The translations under genes were made by a program, and so were the position numbers. Positions 45,816-58,809 of a DNA stretch of 64,000 nucleotides are shown in pieces. Under the pieces are notes generated by a model. It was not told where the DNA came from and did not search any database. It saw nothing but the letters and a program-made list of their open reading frames with translations. Numbering within the stretch: position 1 is the stretch's first letter; each line of letters begins with the position of its first letter. This DNA comes from Adiantum capillus-veneris (lineage: Eukaryota; Streptophyta; Polypodiopsida; Polypodiales; Pteridaceae), in contig CM043944.1 in assembly GCA_014529385.2 (NCBI GenBank), positions 52,139,268-52,203,267 on the forward strand, read 5' to 3'.

Positions 45816-47137
45816 ACAAATAGGCAACTCCAAAGAAACATAATCTATCATAGGCCTTACCCTATCAAGCTTCACACTTTTCATATATGGCACCATCTTT
45901 GATTGGTCCATAGAACACCTTGCCGTCGCCACAAGTACATAATTTGTAGGCTTTAACAAGCCCTCACTCAAGCTTTCTCTTCACACTATCTTTTTCTTCA
46001 CCCTGGCAACTCTAACAGCCTTGGCATAGCTTCTTGGCTCTTCATAATCAACCTTCTCTTGAACAAAAGGATGCATGCAAGCTAGAAACTTCTCCAGCTT
46101 GAAAGAGTCCATAGTGACCGCTTGCCACCAAATTGCTCCAACACGCTTCAAAATTATTAAAAAAATGCCAAAAACTTCACTTACCTCTTGCTGTAGCCCT
46201 TTGATCCTTGTATCTACTTCAATAGCTGACACCATCTTTCAAAATGTGCATAGAAACTGCTCCCAAAAACCAATCCATCTCTGCCTGCTTGCAACTTCCA
46301 AACCATCAAACCAAGACTTATCTTTACCTCGTAGGACCAACGGCACCATCCACACATTTTCTTCATCAATTTGCATCCACAAATCTGCTAGCCATTCGTT
46401 TACATCTTTGTCACCATTAAAAATCGGACCCAAACTCTGTCACAAATAGGCAACTCCATCTTTGTCACCATCTTTGTCACCATTAAAAATCAGACCCAAA
46501 CTCTGTCACAAATAGGCAACTCCAAAGCAACATAATCTATCATAGGCCTTACCCTAGTAAGCTTCACACTTTGCATATATGGCACCATCTTTGATTGGTC
46601 CATAGAACACCTTGCCGTCACCACAGGTACAAATTTTGTAGGCTTTAAAAAGCCCTAACTCCAGCTTTCTCTTCACTATCTTTTTATTCACCCTGGCAAC
46701 TCTGACAGCCTTGGCAAAGCTTCTTGGCTCTTCATAATCAACCTTCTCTTGAACAAAAGGATGCATGCAAGCTAGAAACTTCTCCAGCTTGAAACAGTCC
46801 ATAGTGACCGTTTGCCACCAAATTGCTCCAATAGGCTTCAAAATTATAAAAACAAATGCCAAAAACTTCACTTACCTCTTGCCGTAACCCTTTGATCCTT
46901 GTATCTACTTCAACAACTGACACCATCTTTCAAAATCTACATAGAAAGTGCTCCCAAAAACCAATCCAACTCTGCGTGCTTGCAACTTCCAAACCATCAA
47001 ACCAAGACTTCTCTTTACCTCGTAGGACCAACGGCACCATCCACACCTTTTATTCATCAATTTGCATCCACAAATCTGCTAGCCATTCGTCTGCATCTTT
47101 GTCACCATTGAAAATCGGACCCAAACTCTGTCACAAC
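45815..47137 (-). pseudogene. tandemly duplicated gypsy gag fragment (element I)
   Basis: 45815-46506 and 46507-47137 are direct copies offset by 692 bp. Each encodes on the minus strand a gag capsid: Asp-Val-Asn-Glu-Trp-Leu-Ala-Asp-Leu-Trp, then Gly-Lys-Asp-Lys-Ser-Trp-Phe-Asp-Gly-Leu, and after a TGA, a His-Pro-Phe-Val-Gln-Glu-Lys-Val-Asp-Tyr-Glu-Glu-Pro-Arg block. The TGA between Phe and Lys is in both copies, so it predates the duplication. A 64-bp partial repeat of the join lies at about 46441-46506. Only gag-like sequence is seen. Confidence 0.8.
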
Positions 47138-50100
47138 TTTAATCACAAACATATCACCAAGAAGCAATCAATATGATCCTCCGTGGGGGCACCAGAAGAT
47201 GAGAGGGGGAATGGGGAACACACATGAAACACAAACATATGTCTCTCAATAGCTCAAGGCATTCAGAACACCCCTATCCTCCCAAAAAAACATTCAAAAG
47301 ACACAACACATGATAACAGGCCACTGATGCGTACCTCTCAATGCACACACATTTAGCAAGCCCACCATTCAACACAAACACACAGCCAAAGCTTGTTTCA
47401 ACACACTCAACACAAACGACAACTCAATTTTCACTCCCTTTGCACCACAAAGCAGCCCACGGGCACACGCCTCTGCCAGCATCGACACACATGCAAAGAG
47501 CAAGAGAAAAGAGAGGGGAAGTGGAAACAATGTTAGAAGACAAGGGAATGAGCTTTATCTTGCTTAGAAAAACACCCTTACATCCATCACCATGCCAAAC
47601 AATGGCACCACTCACAAGAAACAGCCCCACGGGCTCACTCTTGGCTTTTTTGGCACCGCAGAATTCAAAAAATTGGGAAAAGGCCCCCAAAAAAGAGTTA
47701 AAATGGGATTTTATAGAGGAGCCTTGGCCTTTTTAGCAACTGGAACCTCACTGGGCCTCTTGGATGCTAGGCCTTATGCCATTTTTCCATGAGAAAGTTT
47801 GGGGGCCAACAGCCCGTGGGAACTACAAGATGAGAGCCATGTCATTACTACAAACAACCACTACCGAATAGTGCCAACGATGCTCACTATAACCGCCACA
47901 TGATAGGCAACACAAACACCACCTGATGCTGCCTGCACCATCACCTATGCCAGCACCACACAACGCTCAATAATGGACCACCATCAACACAAGAGGAGGG
48001 AGCTCCTCTCACTCTCCCTTTGTGTACCTATGGGAGGGGCTCTCCTAGCATTTATCCCATGCATCTTCAGGTCTCAATTGTGCATGTGGGATCATCCCTA
48101 GCACCATGTGGCACCACCAAGGCGACTCAGCCTCGCAAGCTTCAAAAAAAACACCAAAATGTATATACAAAGGCTTTTGTTCATGCTACGTCCCTCATTC
48201 TCCCATACCCTACTCAATGGTCGGAATCCCGAGCCGTCAAGCCATGTTAAAAGTCATCTCCCAGACTTTGATCCCCCTAGCCAATGCCACACCTTGATCT
48301 CACCGTGCCCACCAATCGAGGTCACAAAAACTGAAAGAAGCATCTGAGACCGCTTGCCGGCAATTGCCGCCAAACTCTAAATTAGCATATCTCGATCATT
48401 GTAGCTCTGATTGTTGATTTGTCAAGCCTTGTTGACTTCTCAAGGTGTAGACCATCCTTTAGAACTTGGTCAAACCCAACAAACCACCAAATGGCATGTC
48501 TATCGATGCAGTTAAACTGGCCCACAACTGGCCCTCGACAAACTTTCCACTGACCATAACTTGCCCATTCGAGATACGATCGATGATCCGAGAAGATCGG
48601 CATGCTCCACAGCTTGGACACTTCAGACTTATTTGCTGAATTTATCTCTATCCACCTATCCCTACTTTCTCTGTCCATCAGGGATATGCAAAGCCTTTCA
48701 ACTTTGGACTGACATAACTTTCACATTGAGACTTTGTTTGAGGAGACTTTATCTTTTGCGTCCGAAGATGCAAGTACGTGCATAAGGTTGCAAATTGGTT
48801 CCAAAGTGGATGTATAGGATGTGTATATGTTTTAGGTGATGTGCATGAAGTTGGATGACCTTTTGAACTCTGTGGTGAGATTTACAGACAATTTTGTGTC
48901 CTTTTCTCCGCTATTAGAGCTTGATCTTGCTTGAAGGAGTTAGGCCTGGTGAAACTTGACATGGAGTTCTTATAGATTAGACAAACATATACATGATGAA
49001 ACTTGACAAGAAAAAGTGCTGAAATTGGGACTTTTTTGGGATGAGGCTTCTTGTTAACTCCAATAGGCTCTAACTACGCTCTGTACAGAGTTTGAGCTTG
49101 AGTTGTGGACCAGATATTCTTTATGTGCACCCTTTGTTTGGCAATAAAGTGCAACATAAGGAGGTGTGTGCATGATGTGAGTCTGCCAGGGTTATACAAA
49201 ATGTGTAAAGACTACATGGATTATGCTTGTGTGAAAAGTTTTGCAAAAAGTTCTTCAAGTATGAAACTTTATCTTTCGTGTGCCAAAGATAAATTTTGCA
49301 TGATTTTGACATTTTTTTCCAAACTTGTCACATGTAGCTTCTACTAGTTTGTTTAGGGTTGAATGTGGCCCTTGTTCTGTAGCTTACACTTGACATTTAT
49401 TCCAGTGAATTTGGTTGCTCCTGTCTGAGAAGAGATTGATTCGAGGTTGCCAACTTGTGGTTGTTCAGCTTCACGGAGTTAGTGTGAGTTCGATATAGTT
49501 TATACAGTGGCCCCGTAAGATTTGAAGTCAAATGGGTTAATATTTTCATGGAAGTGCAAAATGTCACTTTGCATTGAAGATATGGTCATTTTGGTATAAC
49601 CTGATGAGAAGGTCTCCAATACACTCACAAATCTCCACAAACCTTCTATAGAATGCCAACTTCAAGTGGTAAAAGTTGGTCCCCATCAGAGTCTTTTATC
49701 TTTGGAGCGCCAAAGATACTAGGTCAAGATTTGGCTTGGATATTCACTCTAGAGCCCACCCATGTGCTCACTTACTTGAGATGAGCCCATGGTTCAAGTT
49801 TGGTGTGATTTGGAAACCCGGTGCGCCCGGTGCATGTGTTGTTTTTCTCGAAAACTCCCAGATTTCCATGTGTTGCCGTGCTCTCTACGACCTTGGTGGT
49901 GGACAAAACGATAATCAAAATGCTTCTTGATATAGTTAGGAACTTACTCCTCATGGCTAGAGTGAGTGAGAGTCAATAGATCATGCATAAAAGTTTGCAA
50001 AAGAGCGCCAAAAATACCACTAGTTGGAGATCTCTCACAAAGGACTTAGAATGCAAATGAGGGTAGAAATGGTCTAATGGACTATACATACCTGGACTTT

Positions 50101-50898
50101 TTGGACACCCCCCATCCTATACCTAACCATTGATTCAAGTAACCCTCACAATGTATGTCCAGATTAAAAAAATTCAAAATAGAAATTTGGAGACCTAATT
50201 GCTAAAAGTTTCTCAGAGTGGGTAGTGCGTTGAAGTGGCTGTCGAGCAATTTGATCAGAATTGTCCCAAAAAAAGTTTAATTGTTCTAATGAGCTTCAAG
50301 CTTCACCGTTTTAAGTCGAATTTCAATTTTGGCATTCTTGCTTGTTTATTTATTTATTTATTTTGGAGTTTTATTAGCTTTTATTATCAAAATTGAACAA
50401 AATTTAATAAGAAAAATATCATTCCAAATCCAAAAAAAATACAAAAACACACCTAGTTTTAGTGCTTGGCCATATGTTTGTGGATTACTCCATTTTGATC
50501 ACTTTTTGGGCCAAAAACATACAAGAAGAGTAAAAAATTATAGTATTTTTGGTTTTTTTGGTAAAATTTACACTATATACACACACCTAGGGATTATCGT
50601 ATTACAGGTTCCCCATTTTGCTTGTTCATAAAGGCCTTTTCTTGTTAAGTTGCAAAAAAATCGTCACGTCAAAACATTTCCCTTTTCCTAATCGGCCCGC
50701 AGATGTCTAGGTTTGCAATAAGAATGCCTCTCGCCCACCTTGCCTGAGTCCGTCGATTAGCATAGTGTAGCTTGGTTTATGCAGTGCAAGGGTGAAAAAG
50801 TCATGTCTATGCATAGCCATGGTTGGCTCTACCATGTTAGTAAAGTTGATGCATTTTGAAACACTATGATGTGCACGAGGTGGGTCTTGAGCGATATA
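47138..50898. other. long stretch without a recognised gene
   Basis: About 3.8 kb. Only short ORFs on both strands with no known motif. Near 48740, 49265 and 49695 a diverged ACTTTATCTTT-G-GCCAAAGAT word recurs; at 49696-49715 it forms a hairpin ATCTTTGG-AGCG-CCAAAGAT. It looks like old repetitive DNA. Confidence 0.5.
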
Positions 50899-52176
50899 CT
50901 TAACACTAGGTTGGTAACCTAACAGGACATAAAAGTGTCCTTTCAGGGTTTTGAAAAAAACCTCCAAAACCATAGTAGATCCACTCATTTTGTAAAATCC
51001 TTTCATGAGGTTATAGTTCAAGGCCTACTACACATGGAAAAAATAAGAAACTTGTAAAATTTTTCATCTTTTGGTCACACCAAGCCTCCAAAGTTGATGG
51101 ACGAGTACATTTTCATCAAAACAGTCATTTCTTACGTTTTGTTGCATAAAAATGGGTTGGTGATCAGAACATATGATTGCTTCTCACTCACTATTTTTTG
51201 TTTTGCCAAAAGAAATAGGTACAAAAAAGTTGGTTTTTTACCATTCTGCAAACCTATCATCACAGTTTCTATAGCCACGCTCAATACAAATAATATATGC
51301 ATGTTTTCTTATCTCCCTATTGTCCTTTAGGTTCATAAGGAGCCATGGAGCATGTCAAAAGAATAATACATCTCTTACCAAGGGGAATCTTGGGGACAAA
51401 GATGAAGTGCTAAATACAACAAACATGAAAAAACTGGGTTCAACATTATGAGTTGTAGAATCCCATAGAAACTATTCAATATCTACCCAAATTTGATCCT
51501 TATGACTAGATATGGTTACTACCTACAAAATGCATGTAGTTGTCACAAGAAACTTACAATATTGAAAAAGCTATACTTGATATACTAGAATGTTTCGTTT
51601 TCTTCTATAATTGAAAAAATCAACCATCGTTGTCTACTATGCAAAATAGGGTATTAGGTGCCCCAAAACTCAAGGAATATTAGCTTTATGTTACAATATG
51701 CGACATAGAAAATCAAAACTGAATTTGGATATCATGAAAGCCACCAAAAAAATCATAGAAGAGCTAAAATTGGCTAAAAAACAGGATTTGACAATTTTTG
51801 TAATTTGGTCATAACTAACAACTTTAACATTTATTTCTCCCTAGAAGCATTAGGAAATGTTGAGGACTACTAAAGATAGTTCTCTAGCATTATAGACCTC
51901 ACAAACATGAATTCTAGAGTGGTATAGTTGCAAAAAGTTGAAAAAAGCCAAAAACACGACCCGTTTTTTCACACAGTTTAGGTTGTGAAATGTTGTGCAA
52001 GGACAAGGTTAAAGGTGGAATTGATATTCCAAAAAAATGTCGAGTTTTTTCAGCTCATGAGACAAATTTCTAGATAGATAGAACCTCAAAATCCATTTTG
52101 AAACTCTTGACATAATTCAAGGAAAATGGTCACTTAACAGGACATAAAAGTGTCCCATTACCAACCTAGTGTTAAG
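50899..52176. mobile_element. 1.28-kb segment bounded by 19-bp inverted repeats
   Basis: CTTAACACTAGGTTGGTAA at 50899-50917 is repeated as its exact reverse complement at 52158-52176. Just inside each end is AACAGGACATAAAAGTGTCC (50921-50940; 52136-52155), but these two are in direct, not inverted, orientation. No transposase is encoded. It resembles a non-autonomous DNA transposon; the target duplication is unclear. Confidence 0.6.
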
Positions 52177-52320
52177 GGTTTTTTATGGTGAAGTATCCTG
52201 TTAGGTAACTCTCTTAAAGAGAAAATATTGCAGTAGTTGCACTGGTTCCTTGATAGTGCTATAAACAATTTCCTTAGCCATGATGTGGGGATTAGCGTGC
52301 ATTGCAGTAGGTGGTAGGTT

Positions 52321-52362
52321 CAATAGTTTTTGAAATCAAAGTATTATTAGATAATCATTCTT

Positions 52363-52412
<50 letters not shown>
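52321..52412. repeat. CAATAGTTT inverted word plus (CA)n
   Basis: A 44-bp sequence ending AATCATTCTTAAA leads into (CA)n at 52365-52412. The same 44-bp sequence and CA array recur at 54742-54811. Confidence 0.85.
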
Positions 52413-52415
<3 letters not shown>

Positions 52416-52920
52416 TTTCTAGCTAACCTTTGGTCGGGTTAGTGCCATACAATGGGCCTAGACCAGTTATATATATTTTCACTTGACCCACCTAATCCAA
52501 GAGGATGGGTTTGGGCCACGGATCCCTATCTGGTCAAGCACATATAGCATACAGTTCTTTTGGTAAACTATACAGATAAACTATGCAGATATCTAGAAGT
52601 TGTTTTTGTATCATTGATTACTTCACAAGAGACTAAGATGATACGTAAGGTATTTTGCAGGATATTGGATGATTTCCAAATAGAAACACTAGAAGATATT
52701 GAACGTAAATCAATTCAGCAATGATGAACAGCAGGTAAGAGATTCTCTCTTACTCAATACTTGATAAAGTATACCTTATTAAATGACTTTTTCTATAAGT
52801 GATTATGCTTATATACTAGCCCTCATGGAACCACTTTACCAATTGGTAACCTTTCTACATATGATGAATACCTCTTTTTACACTCCATACTGTTTACTTA
52901 GAAATTTTTGTCACTCATTT
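52413..52920. other. no recognisable gene
   Basis: Nothing supportable on either strand. Confidence 0.4.
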
Positions 52921-52923
52921 GTT

Positions 52924-53186
52924 CAAGCTTGGTTGGGGGTAGGGTTCCACATGGTGGGCCCTACCTACCGCCATGTGGACCTTCTCCTAGGGCTGGGGGA
53001 TGGCCACCCACACACACATACACACATACACACACAAGCTTGGTTGGGGGTAGGGTTCCACATGGTGGGCCCTACCTACCGCCATGTGGACCTTCTCCTA
53101 GGGCTGGGGGATGGCCACACACACACACATACACACAGACACACATACACACACATACACACATACACACACACACACACACATAC
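52924..53186. repeat. 111-bp tandem duplication with internal palindrome and CA arrays
   Basis: CAAGCTTGGTTGGGGG begins units at 52924 and 53035. Each contains CCACATGG...CCATGTGG arms about 32 bp across (a hairpin) and ends in a CA/CACATA array; the second array extends to about 53186. Confidence 0.9.
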
Positions 53187-54741
53187 ATGGACATAAACTA
53201 GTGGCCCATTATCTCAGACATAGTGACTTGTTTCACTCTCTTTTGCAACTTCATACCCCATTCTCACCTAGATATTGTTGTACCTTTGTGGTTCTTCCAG
53301 TACTCAAAGCAAGGGCACGATGTCTTGTATACATATGATCCCATGGTTATCCCTACCACATAGCATAGTGATACCATTTGATATCCTTATCCACTGATAC
53401 ATTGCTAATCTGCTGACTACTGATCTATATTGCAAAAGAACTAAGTTTTGGCAAGTATCAAATCTTCCAAAAGTTTCACATCTTTGGGAAATGTGACAAA
53501 TTGACGTCCTACCATAGATACCATGAACCACTTAGGTATAATATTACAACTACCGCACTATACCTATATCTGGATTTAGGCTACTTTTAATGCATTCTTT
53601 TCTTCACCTCAATGATGGGTATGTCTTCCATCTTTGAAAAATATTAATTATTACTGGTATGTGGTATACATTATTGTCTGTCATATGTGGTTTCACTGTA
53701 ACCGTTAAGTAAAGATACCTATAAAATGTGTCCTTCAATGACGATCTAAGTTTTCTCCAAATAAAATACAAGGGATGTCCGCTCTGGCTACTATGGACTT
53801 TAATAACCGACCATACTACACAATAAACTTAGCATGTCTCGGATTTTTTATAAAAAAGGGGGGGATAATCTCCTAAAAAAGAGCTGGTATAATGGGTAGT
53901 TGAACAACATTTCAATTTATACACATGGGATGTGGTGACAAACCATACATGGGTATTATGACATTGTGTGCTGGCTTACTAAGAATATCGTGCATAAACC
54001 TATACAATACTCTTGAGCAGTCGATCGCAGCAGGTTTTCTGCAGCACCATGGTGCACAACCTTCTCATCCCCACACACACACAACACACACCAGGCGCAT
54101 GTATGATCCACGCATGGAGGAACCCTGTGTGTACACACTCACGCACATGCACTGGACAGTTTCTCTCCTCACACATAAACCCCTTTCTCTCTGATGTGCT
54201 TGCACATGCTGATTCACCTTGCTCAAACATGACTGGCTCGTGGATGTTTTCAAGATGGTGTAGGATTGGCCATCATACATGCACTTCACGTGTAACATGA
54301 GTGTATACGCACACATATACACACTGGCACATTATGTTTTGACCATAGCTATTCAATAATGGATCTACTCAAAAACAACATTCATGCTATGTGGAAGTGG
54401 ATTGGTTGAGAGCCTGAACGTACACACATCTTCAACACTTTATGCGCCAACGATTATGGAAAAAGAAACATCCTGATGAAGGTAGGTGCATCGGCGACAA
54501 CTACAACAATAACATATGATTACCCAATGTCCAGCTTTTTGTATAATTGATTGATAGCCCTTGTATAAGCTTCTTTGATAATTTCATATATTGACAAGTA
54601 ACATTGTATATGTCATTGCCTAGTCTATATGTCAGATGTAGTCTTATCTCTGTCAAGTTTAAAGACTACTTCTTATCTAATGTAAACATAGTTCTTGGCA
54701 ATTATATACAGTTTGTCTGGTTTCTAGTCCCATTGTGTGAT
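53187..54741. other. no recognisable gene
   Basis: Short ORFs only. CA-rich patches near 54070 and 54310. Confidence 0.4.
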
Positions 54742-54811
54742 TCAATAGTTTGTGAAATCAAACTATTGTTAGATAATCATTCTTAAACACACACACACAC
54801 ACACACACACC
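54742..54811. repeat. hairpin CAATAGTTTG...CAAACTATTG plus (CA)n
   Basis: 54742-54767 is a perfect 10-bp stem with loop TGAAAT. The following sequence and CA array match 52321-52412. Confidence 0.85.
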
Positions 54812-55498
54812 TTCACAAAGTTGATCAAGGGGAAACTGCAACAGTCGTCCCTCGTTGTTGTGTGTCCACGAGCCTCACGGACCAGGTGTTGATGTATGTC
54901 CACACCCTCGAGTCTTTTGATGTTGCTGCTGTGCTGTAGACGGCATCGGACCTTGCAGTGGCATAGACAACAACCCATGAACGACGTGCTATTGCCTTTG
55001 CTATTTGGACAATGCATTGCTACCTCTGTTGTTCAGACAATTGGGGAACAATGCACTGCTGCCTTTGTTGTTCGAACAACGTCTTGATGCCTGCTCAAGA
55101 CCAGGATATTACGAGATAAGGTAGGGTTTCACACCTTGTGAATTATGCTATGCTTAAAAAATAGTATTTTAATTTGGCAGTACTGTTCCGACTTTAGGAT
55201 ATATCTAAATTCCTAGGTTCCCTTTTGGAGTATTAGTCTATTTGCTTAATTGTTTCAAACGGATTTTCTCCTTCTTCCTCTTAGGTATTTTAATCTTACA
55301 ACTAGTTCACGGCTAAGTTGAGGCACACTTTTCTTGAACACTGAGCGGCAGGGCTAGAAAATTATTGTGTTCCCCTAAATGGTGAAAATAAGGCCAAACT
55401 TAAACTTCTCCCCATTTTGAGGTCAAGATTTGAAGCTTTTGTCGGCAATTAGAGCAAAAATTGTGTAAATTTCTCAATTTTCTTAAAGGCAAGCTAAA
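54812..55498. other. no recognisable gene
   Basis: A GCAATGCATTGCTACCTCTG / GAACAATGCACTGCTGCC duplication lies near 54990-55080. Nothing else seen. Confidence 0.35.
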
Positions 55499-55647
55499 AA
55501 TCTAATTGTGGTTTTCTTGGTTAAAATACACTAGACCCCAATTTTTTTCTATAGTGCTTGTGCTTGCATACAATCTAATTGTGGTTTTCCTGATTAAAAT
55601 ACACTAGACCTCGGGTATTTTCTAATAGTGCTTGCGCTTGCATACAA
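55499..55647 (+). repeat. ~73-bp tandem duplication
   Basis: TCTAATTGTGGTTTTC starts units at 55501 and 55574; each continues AAAATACACTAGACC and ends GTGCTTGCATACAATCT. Confidence 0.85.
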
Positions 55648-55860
55648 TCTTCTTATCTTCATTAAAAAAAGACCACTGTTGGGAAGGCTTCCTACCAGGT
55701 CTACTTTAAATAAAAACTCCAATTACCTATTAAGATTCTAGATCCCCCCATTCCCCCCCAAAACACACACACATACAACGCCTCTTGGACCTCCCCTATG
55801 GCCTTTGACTTCATCTGCCTGGACCTCCCCTCTCGTCTTTCATGCTCACTCAACCCTAAC

Positions 55861-56026
<166 letters not shown>

Positions 56027-56304
56027 ACCCTCTTAGGTGTAGCTTGTATGCATGAGTCTCCCCACCCATCTTCTTTGTACCTAATGGCTTTTCCATGTGG
56101 ATGGGAGGCTTGCATGCATCTGCCCATCTTCTAATTGTCACTTCCTACTGGAAAGTTCTGCTAGATGCAGCATGTCTACTTGGATGATTCAACAAAACCC
56201 CATGCAAGCTCAAGTGATTGTGAGCACGACCAAGGCCCGACGCATGCGACTGTGAGAGAGAAAGAGAGAGATCTCAGTGACCACTACCGTGGGACAGTAG
56301 ACAA

Positions 56305-56611
56305 AGAGAATTCACATGACCTCTTAGAAGAAGGATGGAGCACATGCATATGCAGGCCCTGCTTTGCCGCTTCTCTCCTCATCCTTCCCTCCCTTGAACC
56401 CGCCTAGCACTTATCACCTTGTCAATGGATCTCTATCCTATAGATAGTACATGGAGAGAGAGAGAGAGAGAATTCACATGACCTCTTAGAAGAAGGATGG
56501 AGCACATGCATATGTAGGCCCTGCTTTGCCGCTTCTCTCCCCATCCTTCCCTCCCTTGAACCCGCCTAGCACTTATCACCTCGTCAATGGATCTCTATCC
56601 TATAGATAGTA

Positions 56612-56689
<78 letters not shown>
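56305..56689. repeat. 162-bp duplication bounded by GA arrays
   Basis: AATTCACATGACCTCTTAG starts near 56310 and 56472. Both copies end in TAGATAGTACATGGAGAG and a GA array: short after copy 1 (about 56455-56470), long after copy 2 (56615-56688). Confidence 0.9.
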
Positions 56690-56695
<6 letters not shown>

Positions 56696-57568
56696 CGTGC
56701 AAACATCGCATGGACAAAGAGAGGGAGAAAAAGACAAAAATAGCATGGCAACCCACATGTGAGAGAAAGCTCTTGTTCTACTAAAATTAACACTAAAATC
56801 TCACCCTCTCCTTTTCCCTTCAAATATAATGAGCCTAATTTTTGAATTTTCCCTATATGGTGTCCCCTACTAACTATATAAAGATTTCTCATAGCTCTAA
56901 GGTTCCCAATAGCCCTAATAAGGAAGTGACTCAATGGTTATGGGGAATGCCTTCCCACTCATTCACGTGTGGCTATGCAGAGTCCACAACACTGGCAAGG
57001 GGTGGAGGTAGTCTTGATGGGATATGGTGATCACAAGATAGTGGGCATATAGCTCAGAGAAACGGAGGGGCTATAGGTGGAGAGAAACAGGATATTGTCC
57101 TCACAAGTCTCATCCCTGTGTCGAAAAGATGCCTCGAGTTTCACTTTTCTCAAAAGAAGTTCCCACATACTCACCGGGTCTTTCAAAATAAAACTAAAAA
57201 CCTAGAAGATACCCCAAGTACTTGCAATAGGCAATAGTTATGCCGTTCTCATCTCCTATGTTCATCTTCTACGCCTACCTCATCCATCTCCTGTACAACT
57301 ATAGGAGTCTCTTTCTCCATGTGAAATTTCTTTCCCATAGAAAGGCCTCAAGGCTAGAAGTCATTGATGCGAAAGCATAGGTGATTACATCCATAGAAAG
57401 GCCTTTCCTTGGTTTGTAATGATGTAATGAAAACAACACAGAGTAATAAGTAGACATAGGTGTCATTTTATGATCACCTAGTAAAACATATTTATGAATG
57501 ACAAAATGATAAAAAAAACTAAAGTTAAATGTTTATTTTGTTTCTCTTTTTTGTTTATAGGAAAACTC
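56690..57568. other. upstream of the histone-like fragment; no other gene
   Basis: No supported ORF. The last ~40 bases are T-rich and end TTTGTTTATAG at 57560, a plausible intron 3' end just before the histone-like ATG. Confidence 0.45.
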
Positions 57569-57896
57569 ATGGCTAGCTAGCACAAAGAGAACTGCAAAGA
57601 GAGTGGATCGACCAAAAGACAATATTCAATCATCTGTAGAAACTTTGATTAGATCTCGACAAAAATGTGTTTCGTAGAGCATAAGTGTTCTTAGGAAAAC
57701 AAGAAAAGAGCAAGATAAAGTAACCTTTTGTATACCAAAAGCTCCATTTGTTTGAGTTGTCAAGAAAATCATTGTCAGATGTAAAGAGGGATTCAGATGG
57801 GGGCATATAGCTCTAGCTTGCATTCAAGGAGCTTGTGAGAACTACCTGATAGAGTATTTAAATGATTTTTGCAGGAGCGAATCACACCACCTATAG
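57569..57896 (+). pseudogene. histone H3-like fragment resembling CENH3 (CENP-A)
   Basis: An ATG at 57569 opens Met-Ala-Ser; a 4-bp TAGC duplication follows, and the frame continues Thr-Lys-Arg-Thr-Ala-Lys-Arg, like the H3 amino terminus. A divergent tail of about 50 residues leads to Leu-Arg-Lys-Thr-Arg-Lys, then CIPKAPFV, then FRWGHIALACIQGACENYL, matching the H3 fold (usual block near Ala-Leu-Gln-Glu-Ala-x-Glu-x-Tyr-Leu). Pro-Lys-Ala-Pro-Phe and Arg-Trp are features of CENH3 rather than canonical H3. Stops: TAG 57675-57677 and TGA 57753-57755, the latter between Val and Val where the family has Arg. The C-terminal Cys-Ala-Ile-His-Ala block is missing. An intron acceptor precedes the ATG, so this is not a simple processed copy. 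It would package centromeric chromatin if intact. Confidence 0.72.
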
Positions 57897-58300
57897 AGTG
57901 CATGCAACACAACCTAGATCAACATAATGTCAATCGAAGACACAGGCGAAACGATAGGCACACAGAGGAAATCTCTTTAGCTTGTCAGTCTAAGACCATC
58001 CTACACGTACAACACTCTGGAAGGCCAACTAAACCACAATCTAGAATCTCACTGCTCTCAACTACACCACCAACCCACATACACACAAATAGAAGGAAAC
58101 TCACTAAACCGTACTAGAATTGTATGAAACTTATGGAACACCATCCCCTCACTAGGATACACCTATCCCAAAGCCTCTACACTTGAAGCCCTCACTCTAG
58201 ACCCATCTACAAAAAACGAGTATAAAGACATAGCCGAATTTTAGAAGTTCCCAAAATTGAATTTGATGAGTACCTATGCGTAGCTTATGTCTCCACCATT
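57897..58300. other. no recognisable gene
   Basis: Sequence between the histone-like fragment and a gypsy LTR; nothing supportable. Confidence 0.4.
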
Positions 58301-58809
58301 CTAATGACTACTTGCACGCAAAAAACAGACATCGTTTGATATACTTGTGGTCCCAAATAGCTCGTAGATGCATGAGCGTGTTCGCTCCGTTCTACGAGGA
58401 ATGGTTGGCGTTGTCACGTAGCTCTTGCCAAGCCTAACACGATGGTGCAGTCCCATCTTCAATGTGATGAGCGAGCGGGGAGTAGCACCAAGATGAAGCT
58501 CACGTTCTCTCTCTTCCTCTCTCACTCACAGTCAACGGCAGCTTAAAACTTGATTATGATTAAGTGTCTTTACAAGAGTGACCTAGGTACCTTATATACT
58601 AAGGCTACCTTAGGTTAACCAAAAATAGAGTTTGAGGGGTCAAATGGCTTGGTATTTACAATCTGGAAGTGCCATTGCACCTCGGCTTCTGCAACTAGAC
58701 TACCTACTTATTACAAATGATGTTTATAACAATAATTCTCAGCATTCCATAACTCTCAAAAAATAAGGCTTTGTTGAGTTATGTCATGCTGTTCACCCAG
58801 CGGTCAACA
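58301..58809 (-). mobile_element. 3' LTR of a gypsy-type element (left edge uncertain)
   Basis: On the minus strand an LTR starts TGTTGACCGC at 58809, after a polypurine tract (AAGGGGGGGAG). A TATATAAGG-like box lies near 58590 on the minus strand. No partner LTR was found. Confidence 0.6.
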
